DNA of 7,554 nt, from the NCBI GenBank assembly GCA_013002645.1, contig JABDJF010000020.1:1-7554 (forward strand), read 5' to 3'. Made by a program: the position numbers and the translations under genes. A model generated the notes under the pieces. It was given only the letters and a program-made list of their open reading frames with translations. It made no database searches and was not told the DNA's origin. The stretch's first letter is position 1. The number at the start of each line of letters is the position of its first letter. This stretch comes from Myxococcales bacterium (lineage in GTDB: Bacteria; Myxococcota_A; Polyangia; Polyangiales; Houyiibacteriaceae). Of the stretch, positions 1-5,431 are shown in pieces.

Positions 1-446
1 AAGCCAAACACCGTTCCGAGGAGCCCGACAAACGGTGCAGTCGAACCCGTCGTCGCCAAGACGGCCAACCCCTTGTTGAGGCTCATGCTCAGGTTCTCAC
101 CGGTCCGCTCCACGTTGCGCTTGGTGAACTCCGCCGCGCGGTCCCGGCCCATGCCAAGCGCCAGGTTCTCTTCGAAGGTCTTGATGCCCTCGTAGATGAA
201 CCGAGCGAGATGGCTTCGCTTGGCGGCGCCCTCGGCGATCCCCATCGCAGCCATCGCGTCTCCACGCTCCATCGGCCCGGAGACCTCTTGGGCGAACTTC
301 TTGGAGCGGCGCTTCGACATGAAGAGCATCAGAAGTCGGTCGACGGTGACAGTGATGCCCCAGAGCCCCTGAATCGTCAGCACGACGATCGCGGACTTCA
401 CGATGGGATTCATCTTGTGCCACATCTCGAAAATATCTAGTTCCAT
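1..446 (-). CDS. exbB: ExbB/TolQ/MotA-family proton channel subunit, 3' end beyond window
   Basis: Only the first 148 codons are in the window; the gene runs off the left edge. ExbB sits in the inner membrane, forms a proton channel with ExbD and energises TonB. Visible features are a first membrane helix at about residues 15-41 and a long cytoplasmic stretch rich in charged residues (about 44-125). The second helix then begins, with the family hallmark APFVGLLGTVFG at 137-148 matching the ExbB/TolQ motif before a glycine-rich pore helix. The ATG at 446 is preceded by GAGAGGA at good Shine-Dalgarno spacing, the clearest ribosome site in the window. It starts 21 bp after the tonB stop, so the two are almost certainly cotranscribed. 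ExbD would be expected next, outside the window. TolQ or MotA membership cannot be excluded by this fragment alone, but adjacency to tonB favours ExbB. Confidence 0.88.
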   Translation of the reverse strand, partial: MELDIFEMWHKMNPIVKSAIVVLTIQGLWGITVTVDRLLMLFMSKRRSKKFAQEVSGPMERGDAMAAMGIAEGAAKRSHLARFIYEGIKTFEENLALGMGRDRAAEFTKRNVERTGENLSMSLNKGLAVLATTGSTAPFVGLLGTVFG

Positions 447-467
447 GGCTGTTCCTCTCTATCTCGT

Positions 468-1190
468 TCAAATGTTGGACGGCTTGAACGTAAACTGTCT
501 GCGGTACGGGTACGGAACCGCCGTACCATCGGGTAAACGCGCAGGCTCGAAGCGTTGCGCCAAAGCACATTTCAAAATCGACTCGTCTGAAATCAGTGGA
601 TGGGACTTTTCCATCTCGGCCTTGATCGGAACGCCATCGGGCATGATCAGCAGGCGAACCCGGACGCGAATGGTTTCCGCGCTCGTGCGAACATCGAGGG
701 GGATGGCGGGAGCACGGCAGCCGCCGAGGTACTTCGGGCGCTCCACGGTCTCTCTGCGTTGGCGCGGGCCGGTCTTCTTCTTCCCGTCGCTCCCGCCGCC
801 GCCGATCATTTCATCGATGTTGATTTCCTCGACGTCCGCCAGCCGGCCGCTCGTCGCTTCTTGGAGCTCTTCGTCCGGGATCTCGGTCGGCGCGCTGAGC
901 CCACGCTGTTGTCCCGGATCCTGCTTTTCTACCTTCTGGACTTCTTCCGCCTTCGGCTTGGGCTTGGGCTTCGGCTTCGGCTTTTCTTTTTCGACCGGGG
1001 TCGGCGTGGCGGCAAACTGAACGGCGATGTCACGCTCTCGCTTATCGACGACGACCTTCGCGGTGGCCACCGCAGCAACGACACCAAGGCCGACGAGCGC
1101 ATACACGACGGCGGAGACGGCGAGCGATACACCCATGCGACCACGCCCTTCTTGCCCTGGCTGCTCTCCGTCTTGGAAGTCTTTGAACAT
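468..1190 (-). CDS. tonB: TonB-family energy transducer
   Basis: A 240-residue protein that would couple the ExbB/ExbD proton channel to outer-membrane TonB-dependent receptors. It has a short cytoplasmic N-terminus, one membrane anchor at about 19-48, a Lys-Pro repeat at about 69-80 followed by a charged periplasmic spacer, and a C-terminal TonB domain at about 150-237. Domain signs are PDGVPIKAEMEKSHP, ALAQRFEPARLPDG and a final QFTF strand. Two cysteines, C158 and C208, lie in the periplasmic domain and could form a disulfide. I chose ATG 1190 because the product then begins MFKDF, as I expect for short TonBs, and because the Pho box at 1257-1273 would otherwise sit on the ribosome site. 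An in-frame ATG at 1256 (262 aa) has GGGAG upstream and is a real alternative; an in-frame start at 1307 is unlikely. exbB follows by 21 bp. Confidence 0.87.
   Translation of the reverse strand: MFKDFQDGEQPGQEGRGRMGVSLAVSAVVYALVGLGVVAAVATAKVVVDKRERDIAVQFAATPTPVEKEKPKPKPKPKPKAEEVQKVEKQDPGQQRGLSAPTEIPDEELQEATSGRLADVEEINIDEMIGGGGSDGKKKTGPRQRRETVERPKYLGGCRAPAIPLDVRTSAETIRVRVRLLIMPDGVPIKAEMEKSHPLISDESILKCALAQRFEPARLPDGTAVPYPYRRQFTFKPSNI
955..984 (-). repeat. Hexanucleotide repeat encoding the Lys-Pro stretch of TonB
   Basis: Five tandem GGCTTN hexamers on the plus strand (955, 961, 967, 973, 979) encode alternating Lys-Pro on the minus strand, inside tonB. Lys-Pro repeats form the stiff periplasm-spanning rod of TonB proteins. 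The in-frame hexamers could expand or contract by slippage without breaking the reading frame, changing rod length. Confidence 0.8.
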
Positions 1191-1256
1191 CGCTGGTCTC
1201 TGCCCCGCAAACCGCTTCTTCGCGGGGCTTTGCTGCTCCCTGGGTAGGCCGGTCAT

Positions 1257-1273
1257 GTGACACTCCCGTGACA
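1257..1273 (-). promoter_or_regulatory. Putative Pho box upstream of tonB-exbB
   Basis: Read on the minus strand this is TGTCAC, five bases, TGTCAC: two identical half-sites with an 11-bp period, the spacing and sequence of the PhoB-binding Pho box (consensus built from repeated CTGTCAT/C). It points toward tonB. A weaker third half-site (AGCCAC on the minus strand, 1284-1279) continues the 11-bp phase upstream. Its last base abuts the ATG at 1256, so activation from here fits best with translation from the ATG at 1190, leaving room for a -10 near 1247-1242 and a leader of about 40 bases. The -10 candidate (CTACCC) is weak. The spacer GGGAG could instead be a Shine-Dalgarno sequence for ATG 1256. 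Confidence 0.65.
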
Positions 1274-1319
1274 CTGGGGTGGCTTCTGGGCGAAGGTCCC
1301 TGCACACCCTTTTGGGCGA

Positions 1320-2021
1320 CTAGGAGGCGAGTCGGAGCCGGTATCCAACTCCTCGGATTGTTTCGACTAATTCCGACGCGGGCCCGAGCTTCTCGCGGAG
1401 GCGCTTCACGTGGGTGTCGACGGTTCGGGAGACGATCGCCCGGTCATCGTTTACGTCACACCAGCGCCACACCCGTTCGAGCAGGACACGGCGCTCCTGG
1501 ACCTCCCCCGGGCTGCGGGCGAGGTACTCGAGCAGTCGGAACTCCACGGTGGTCAAGGCCAAGGGCTCGCCCCTGAAAGTGATCTTCTCCTGACCGGTGT
1601 CGATGATGAACGGGCCGACATGAAGTGTCTCGTCTCGGCTGCGTTCGTTCCGGTGCCGACGCAGCACCGCGCCCAGGCGCAGGCTGAGCTCCCGGATCCC
1701 GATAGGCTTTGCGATGAAGTCGTCCGCTCCAAGCTCGAACGCGATCACGCGGTCGATTTCGCTCGCCTTCGACGACATGAGTATCACCAAGGCATGGCGG
1801 CCAAGCTCACTGCTTCGCAGATCCCGGAGCAATTCGGCGCTGCTCATTTCGGGCGGGTTCTCGTCCACCAAAATCGCCGACGAACATCCGCAAGAAGCCC
1901 GCTTCACCGCAGACTTCCCGCTGATTGCGGGCTCGAAACGAACCCGGTCGTCCGCGAGCGCTTCATCGAGCTCGGCGGCCAGCGTCGGAGAGGACGAAAG
2001 AACACAGACCTCGGAGTTCAT
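1320..2021 (-). CDS. PhoB/OmpR-family response regulator with atypical receiver domain
   Basis: A 233-residue DNA-binding regulator with an N-terminal receiver (about 1-122) and a C-terminal winged helix (about 132-231). The putative phosphoacceptor D53, the switch positions S83 and F102, and lysine K105 are present. The metal-binding acidic pair that normally follows beta-strand 1 is replaced by S9-S10 (VLSSSP where phoB in this window has VVEDE). Phosphorylation is therefore doubtful, as in atypical OmpR-family regulators such as HP1043 and ChxR. The recognition helix RTVDTHVKRLREKLG differs from that of the neighbouring PhoB by one residue (V for I), so both probably read similar sites. 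The loop before that helix is about five residues longer than in PhoB. The gene lies 124 bp after phoR with its own four-half-site Pho box. No Shine-Dalgarno is seen at ATG 2021. Name withheld; it is a phoB paralogue. Confidence 0.92.
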   Translation of the reverse strand: MNSEVCVLSSSPTLAAELDEALADDRVRFEPAISGKSAVKRASCGCSSAILVDENPPEMSSAELLRDLRSSELGRHALVILMSSKASEIDRVIAFELGADDFIAKPIGIRELSLRLGAVLRRHRNERSRDETLHVGPFIIDTGQEKITFRGEPLALTTVEFRLLEYLARSPGEVQERRVLLERVWRWCDVNDDRAIVSRTVDTHVKRLREKLGPASELVETIRGVGYRLRLAS

Positions 2022-2030
2022 GGAGAGACG

Positions 2031-2036
2031 ATTGTG
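2031..2036 (-). promoter_or_regulatory. Candidate -10 hexamer for the second regulator
   Basis: CACAAT on the minus strand matches four of six bases of TATAAT and lies 9 bp downstream of the last Pho half-site, close to the Pho-box to -10 distance at E. coli PhoB-dependent promoters such as pstS. A start of transcription about seven bases on would fall near 2024, only a few bases from ATG 2021. The mRNA would then be leaderless or nearly so, consistent with the missing Shine-Dalgarno. Confidence 0.4.
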
Positions 2037-2045
2037 CTCAGGCGC

Positions 2046-2084
2046 GTGACAGCCCTGTGTCCGAGGCGTGTCACAGCTGTGAGA
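2046..2084 (-). promoter_or_regulatory. Tandem Pho box with four half-sites upstream of the second regulator
   Basis: Four hexamers sit in exact 11-bp phase. On the minus strand, reading toward the gene, they are TCTCAC (2084-2079), TGACAC (2073-2068), GGACAC (2062-2057) and TGTCAC (2051-2046). The last is a perfect Pho half-site and the others keep the CAC end. Four half-sites could seat two PhoB dimers in tandem, as on strong Pho promoters such as pstS. It lies between the phoR stop and ATG 2021 and points toward the regulator gene. The inner half-sites are degenerate, and the palindrome TCACAGCTGTGA (2071-2082) overlaps two of them, so another regulator could also bind here. Confidence 0.6.
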
Positions 2085-2093
2085 ATCGAGCAG

Positions 2094-2130
2094 ACGTCGA
2101 TGATTGTTTCCATTTCACTGCGATCGACGT
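2094..2130. repeat. 8-bp inverted repeat downstream of phoR
   Basis: ACGTCGAT (2094-2101) and ATCGACGT (2123-2130) are perfect inverted arms around a 21-base loop, beginning 15 bases after the phoR stop. No T-tract follows on the minus strand, so a classical intrinsic terminator is not supported. It could be a weak RNA stem that helps end or process the phoBR message, or chance. Confidence 0.25.
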
Positions 2131-2145
2131 GCGCGAGTACAGGCA

Positions 2146-3897
2146 CTAGCTCAAGATGGGCGGAAGCGTTTGGGTGCTGGCTACGCCAGCCCGTCCCAGA
2201 GTCAGGCGAAAGCGTGTCCACTGGCCTGGTTCACTTTGCGCCTCGATGTGGCCCCCCATCCGAGCGACGAGGTGGCGAACGATCGACAAGCCCAGTCCAG
2301 TGCCGCCCATTTCACGCGAACGCCCTGCATCGACGCGATAGAAGCGCTCGAAAATTCGCTCGAGCTGGTCGGACGGAATCCCCGGCCCCGTGTTTTCGAT
2401 CTTGAGCGCAACTGCGTCGGGCTCGACCTCCGCATGGATGGAAATGCGTCCCCCCTCCGGTGTGTACTTGATCGCGTTGTCTACGAGGTTGATGAGGACC
2501 TGGTCGATCGCCCGCGGGTTCGCAACCACGTCCGGAAGGTCTCCCAACGAATCGTATTGCACATCGAGCCCGCGCTGCTCGGCTTGCGCCGCGAGCCCAT
2601 GCACGACGTCCCTGACCGCATCGGCGAGGTCCACCGAGGCAAGCTCGTATTCTTGCTCCGGCGATTCGGCGCGGCTCAAAGCGACGAGATCATTGACGAG
2701 TGCCTGAAGGCGCAAGGTGTGTCGCAAGATCACGTCGACGAATCGCTCGGCCGAGTCGGGGTCTTTGATGGCGCCCGCTTTGAGCGTTTCGGCAAAGCCG
2801 CGGATGGCGGTCAACGGCGTGCGAAGCTCGTGGCTCGCGTTGGCAACGAAATCTCGGCGAACCCGATCGGCGAGCTTCTGCCGGGTCACGTCGTGCAAGA
2901 CCCCAACCACGCCGCCGCGCCCCGGAAGGGGCGCCAGGGCTGCCGTATAGATCCTCGTCCGCCCACCGATCTGCAGATCCACGTCTGCCGATACCGCGTC
3001 GCCATGTCGCGCGGAGCGCACCGCATCGTGCAGCGCTTCGCTGCGGATGACCTCGGAGGGCGATTTCCCAATGGCGTTGGTCTCCGCGATTCGGTCCAAC
3101 GCGGTGTTGGTGAGTACCACCGTGCCGAGTGAATCGGTGACGAACACCGCTTCGACCATGGAGTTGAGCATCGTCATGAGTCGGTTCTCCTGAGCGTGCA
3201 ACGAAGCGATTCGATCGTTGAGCTGGTCTGCCAGCCGATCGAGCGAGCGTCCGATGTCGCCCAGCTCGTCGTCCCGCTGGCTGTCCGTCCGCACCGTGAG
3301 GTCGCCTCGAGCAAGCGCATCGGCGACCTCGGTGAGCTGGCGCGCGGGCGCGACGATGGTACGCGAGAGCGCCGCGGTGAGCACGACGCCAATGATGAGC
3401 GCAAGCGCGCCGGCAACGAGCATCAGCTCGCGCACGCTCGAGCGCATCGCTTCGGCTTCCTTGGTCGGACGCATGGCCTGGATCACCGTCCCGTCCTCAG
3501 AACGGTGGGAATACACGTAGAGCTCCCCATCGTCGTCGCCGACCGTGCGGCGTTCGAATGTATCGCGACCGAGAGGTGGAGCGGGCGCGAGATACTCGAT
3601 GCTCTGATCGAAGGCATCGGCATCGAGCCTGGTCGAGCCGAGGATCTGGCCGTCATGGAAGATCAGGATCCAGGCCGCGAACCGCGCGCCGACCCGTTCG
3701 GCGGCGATGTCTGGTTCGACCTGTAGCTCGAGCTCCGATTCGGCGGCTAGCGCGGCTTCTTGAAGCCCAAGCCTAATCGTTCGCGAGAGTCGATATTCCG
3801 TCAGTGGGTCCTCGAGGAGCAGGATCGTGAGCACGATGGCCGCCGTTGCGGTCATCGTGGCGGCGATCAGATTCCAGCGAAGTCCCCAGCGTTCCAC
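2146..3897 (-). CDS. phoR: PhoR-type membrane sensor histidine kinase
   Basis: A 583-residue inner-membrane kinase that would phosphorylate the PhoB encoded just upstream. Order of parts: membrane helix 1 at about 10-28; a periplasmic loop of roughly 125 residues; membrane helix 2 at about 158-178; HAMP to about 225; a PAS domain at about 238-340; HisKA with H-box VANASHELRTPL and phosphoacceptor H356; then the HATPase domain. The last has N-box QVLINLVDNAIKYTP (N474), G1 ENTGPGIP at 501-508, F-box IFERFYRVD and G2 GGTGLGLSIV at 531-540. The aspartate usual in G1 (DxGxG) is asparagine N502 here. The large periplasmic loop is unlike E. coli PhoR, which lacks one, and resembles the plan of Gram-positive PhoR. 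The start is GTG at 3897, 17 bp after the phoB stop; an in-frame stop just upstream rules out a longer form. No Shine-Dalgarno is visible, suggesting translational coupling. Confidence 0.93.
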   Translation of the reverse strand: MERWGLRWNLIAATMTATAAIVLTILLLEDPLTEYRLSRTIRLGLQEAALAAESELELQVEPDIAAERVGARFAAWILIFHDGQILGSTRLDADAFDQSIEYLAPAPPLGRDTFERRTVGDDDGELYVYSHRSEDGTVIQAMRPTKEAEAMRSSVRELMLVAGALALIIGVVLTAALSRTIVAPARQLTEVADALARGDLTVRTDSQRDDELGDIGRSLDRLADQLNDRIASLHAQENRLMTMLNSMVEAVFVTDSLGTVVLTNTALDRIAETNAIGKSPSEVIRSEALHDAVRSARHGDAVSADVDLQIGGRTRIYTAALAPLPGRGGVVGVLHDVTRQKLADRVRRDFVANASHELRTPLTAIRGFAETLKAGAIKDPDSAERFVDVILRHTLRLQALVNDLVALSRAESPEQEYELASVDLADAVRDVVHGLAAQAEQRGLDVQYDSLGDLPDVVANPRAIDQVLINLVDNAIKYTPEGGRISIHAEVEPDAVALKIENTGPGIPSDQLERIFERFYRVDAGRSREMGGTGLGLSIVRHLVARMGGHIEAQSEPGQWTRFRLTLGRAGVASTQTLPPILS

Positions 3898-3914
3898 CGA
3901 TGGAGCATATCAAC

Positions 3915-4607
3915 TTACGCAGGCTTTTGTACGCGGTAGCCCACGCCGCGCACCGTCTCGAGATACTGGGAGCCTGGACCGAGCTTTTCTCGGAGCCTTT
4001 TGATGTGGGTGTCGACGGTTCGGGTTTCGACACCCGGCGCGTAGCCCCAGACACGCTCGAGAAGCGCGTCCCTGGGCTGGACGCGGCCGGCGCGTGACGC
4101 GAGGTCCAAAAGCAAGCGGAACTCGAGTGCGGTGAGGGTAATCTCTTCACCATGGATCTCGACGCGGTGAGCGGGGACGTCGATTCTCAGGTCGCCGATC
4201 GAGAGGACCTGCGGCCCTTCGGCCTGGGCCTGCGGCCCGACGCGCCGCAGAATCGCCTCGACTCGCAGGGTGAGCTCGCGCGGGCTGAACGGCTTGATCA
4301 CGTAGTCGTCCGCACCGACCTCGAAACCGACGATGCGGTCGACCTCTTCGGCTTTGGCGGTCAGCATGATGACCGGAATGCGGGCGGTTTCGGCGCTCCG
4401 CCGGAGCCGGCGGCAAACCTCGAAGCCGCTGATGTCGGGAAGCATCACATCGAGAAGCACGAGGTCCGGTTTTTGCCGAGAGACTTCGGCGAGGGCATTC
4501 GCGCCATTGTAAGCCACGGCGACCCCATGGCCCCCTTCTCGCAGATTGAACGCGACGAGGTCGGCGAGATCGACTTCGTCCTCCACAACCAATATGTGAG
4601 CGCCCAT
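3915..4607 (-). CDS. phoB: Phosphate-regulon response regulator PhoB
   Basis: A 230-residue OmpR/PhoB-class transcription factor with an intact receiver: acidic pair E9-D10, phosphoacceptor D53 in LLDVMLPDISG, switch T83 and Y102, and K105. The winged helix follows from about 133, with recognition helix RTVDTHIKRLREKLG at about 196-210 and wing RGVGYRV. The E. coli PhoB residues reported to touch DNA (Arg, Thr, His, Arg, Arg of RTVDVHIRRLR) are all conserved in register. phoR follows 17 bp downstream, forming a phoBR operon. ATG 4607 fits the family start MGAHILVVEDE; the open frame continues upstream to 4832 but that extension is low-complexity spacer and overlaps the divergent gene. A Pho box ends 30 bp before the start, implying autoregulation. 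No clear Shine-Dalgarno is present. PhoB rather than another OmpR member is supported by PhoR, the Pho boxes and Pit. Confidence 0.93.
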   Translation of the reverse strand: MGAHILVVEDEVDLADLVAFNLREGGHGVAVAYNGANALAEVSRQKPDLVLLDVMLPDISGFEVCRRLRRSAETARIPVIMLTAKAEEVDRIVGFEVGADDYVIKPFSPRELTLRVEAILRRVGPQAQAEGPQVLSIGDLRIDVPAHRVEIHGEEITLTALEFRLLLDLASRAGRVQPRDALLERVWGYAPGVETRTVDTHIKRLREKLGPGSQYLETVRGVGYRVQKPA

Positions 4608-4637
4608 CGTGTTCGGTCGCGAGCCTGGCAGGCCGAT

Positions 4638-4654
4638 GTGACATCCGGGTGACC
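4638..4654 (-). promoter_or_regulatory. Putative Pho box in the phoB / DUF47-pit divergent spacer
   Basis: On the minus strand this reads GGTCAC, five bases, TGTCAC, two half-sites with an 11-bp period, directed toward phoB. Weaker matches to the half-site continue the phase upstream (4665-4660). It ends 30 bp before ATG 4607 and fits autoregulation of phoBR. It is also about 90 bp upstream of the DUF47-pit start, so bound PhoB might influence that divergent promoter, for example by repression as described for orfA-pit in Sinorhizobium meliloti. No convincing -10 is visible on either side. The remainder of the 4608-4744 spacer shows nothing else I can support. Confidence 0.6.
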
Positions 4655-4744
4655 TGCCCGTCGCGTCCAAGCAACGTATACCACGGCTGGACCGGAGTCG
4701 CGCGGCCGTGCTACCCCCGTCTGGATAGCCCCGATGGCCAGAAC

Positions 4745-5422
4745 ATGCGTATTCCTTTAGCCAACCTGCTCGTTCGGAGCCCGCTTCCGCAAATCGGGGT
4801 GCTGATGGACGCCGTGGATGAGTGCGTGGCACAGGTTCCGCCGCTCATCGACTGTCTGACTGCGGGCGATACGGCCGGCCTGGAGCGAATTGCTCGCGAG
4901 GTCAGCGTTCTCGAAGGCCTTGCCGACGAGGCAAAGAACGCCCTGCGTGACAAGATGCCCGTGCGTCTGTTTCTCCCGGTGGATCGAAGAGACGTCTTGC
5001 GGCTGATTCGGCAAATCGACGCCGTGGCGAACTGCGCAGAAGATGTCGGCGTCCTGCTGACGCTTCGAAGCTACGAAGTGCCCGAGGAGCTAGCGCCGCT
5101 GCTGCGCGAGCTCGTGGAGGCCGTCATGGTCACCGTCGCGAAGGCTTCCGATCTCGTCGGCATGATGGACGATCTGATCGGCGCGGGCTTTTCAGGCAAG
5201 GCCGCCGAGGCAGCGATGGCCAAGGCCGATGAGATCGGTCGGTTGGAGCACGAGGCCGACAAGCTACAAGACCGCTGTGCGAAAGCTTTGTTTCGCGCGG
5301 AGGACGCCATGTCTCCGGTTTCGATTTTCATGTGGACGAAGGTGCTGAACAAGATCGGCAACATCGCAAACCACGCCGAGAACGTTGGAGACCAATTCCG
5401 ACTCTTCGTGGCGGCCTCCTAG
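4745..5422 (+). CDS. DUF47 / PhoU-like Pit accessory protein
   Basis: A 225-residue all-helical cytoplasmic protein of the DUF47 (PhoU_div, TIGR00153) family, usually encoded directly before pit genes and thought to control Pit activity. Family signs are the N-terminal LLVRSPLPQIGVLMDAV, the LFLPVDRRDVLRLIRQIDAVANCAEDVG segment in two parts at about 75-102, and helices bearing PhoU-like acidic motifs such as LEHEADKLQ (167-175) and NHAENVGDQF (209-218), positions where PhoU proteins bind metal. Length agrees with the family. I chose ATG 4745 because the product then begins MRIPLANLL as in homologues; the longer frame from GTG 4649 overlaps the Pho box and adds non-family sequence. pit follows after 9 bp, so an operon is clear. 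No strong Shine-Dalgarno is seen. Confidence 0.9.
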   Translation: MRIPLANLLVRSPLPQIGVLMDAVDECVAQVPPLIDCLTAGDTAGLERIAREVSVLEGLADEAKNALRDKMPVRLFLPVDRRDVLRLIRQIDAVANCAEDVGVLLTLRSYEVPEELAPLLRELVEAVMVTVAKASDLVGMMDDLIGAGFSGKAAEAAMAKADEIGRLEHEADKLQDRCAKALFRAEDAMSPVSIFMWTKVLNKIGNIANHAENVGDQFRLFVAAS

Positions 5423-5431
5423 ATCGACTCG

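Noticed and set aside
403..1020. Long plus-strand frame opposite tonB and exbB
   Set aside because: Antisense shadow in GC-rich DNA; its product is serine/glycine/phenylalanine low complexity and it overlaps two well-supported genes.
1274..1319. Terminator between the second regulator and tonB
   Set aside because: Only short GGG/CCC complementarity is present, with no stable stem followed by a T-tract on the minus strand; read-through into tonB remains possible.
2071..2082. Perfect 12-bp palindrome TCACAGCTGTGA, possible operator for a dimeric repressor
   Set aside because: It overlaps two half-sites of the 11-bp direct-repeat array, which explains most of its bases; no second copy was found to support an independent operator.
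1410..3132. Two long plus-strand frames opposite the second regulator and phoR (1410-2405 and 2104-3132)
   Set aside because: No recognisable domain, rich in Arg, and fully or largely opposite genes with clear motifs.
4649..4744. Longer DUF47 protein starting at GTG 4649
   Set aside because: The added 32 residues do not resemble the family and the start lies inside the Pho box; ATG 4745 gives the normal N-terminus.
4608..4832. N-terminal extension of PhoB to 305 residues
   Set aside because: The extension lacks domain character, crosses the Pho box and overlaps the divergent gene; ATG 4607 begins exactly at the receiver's first strand.
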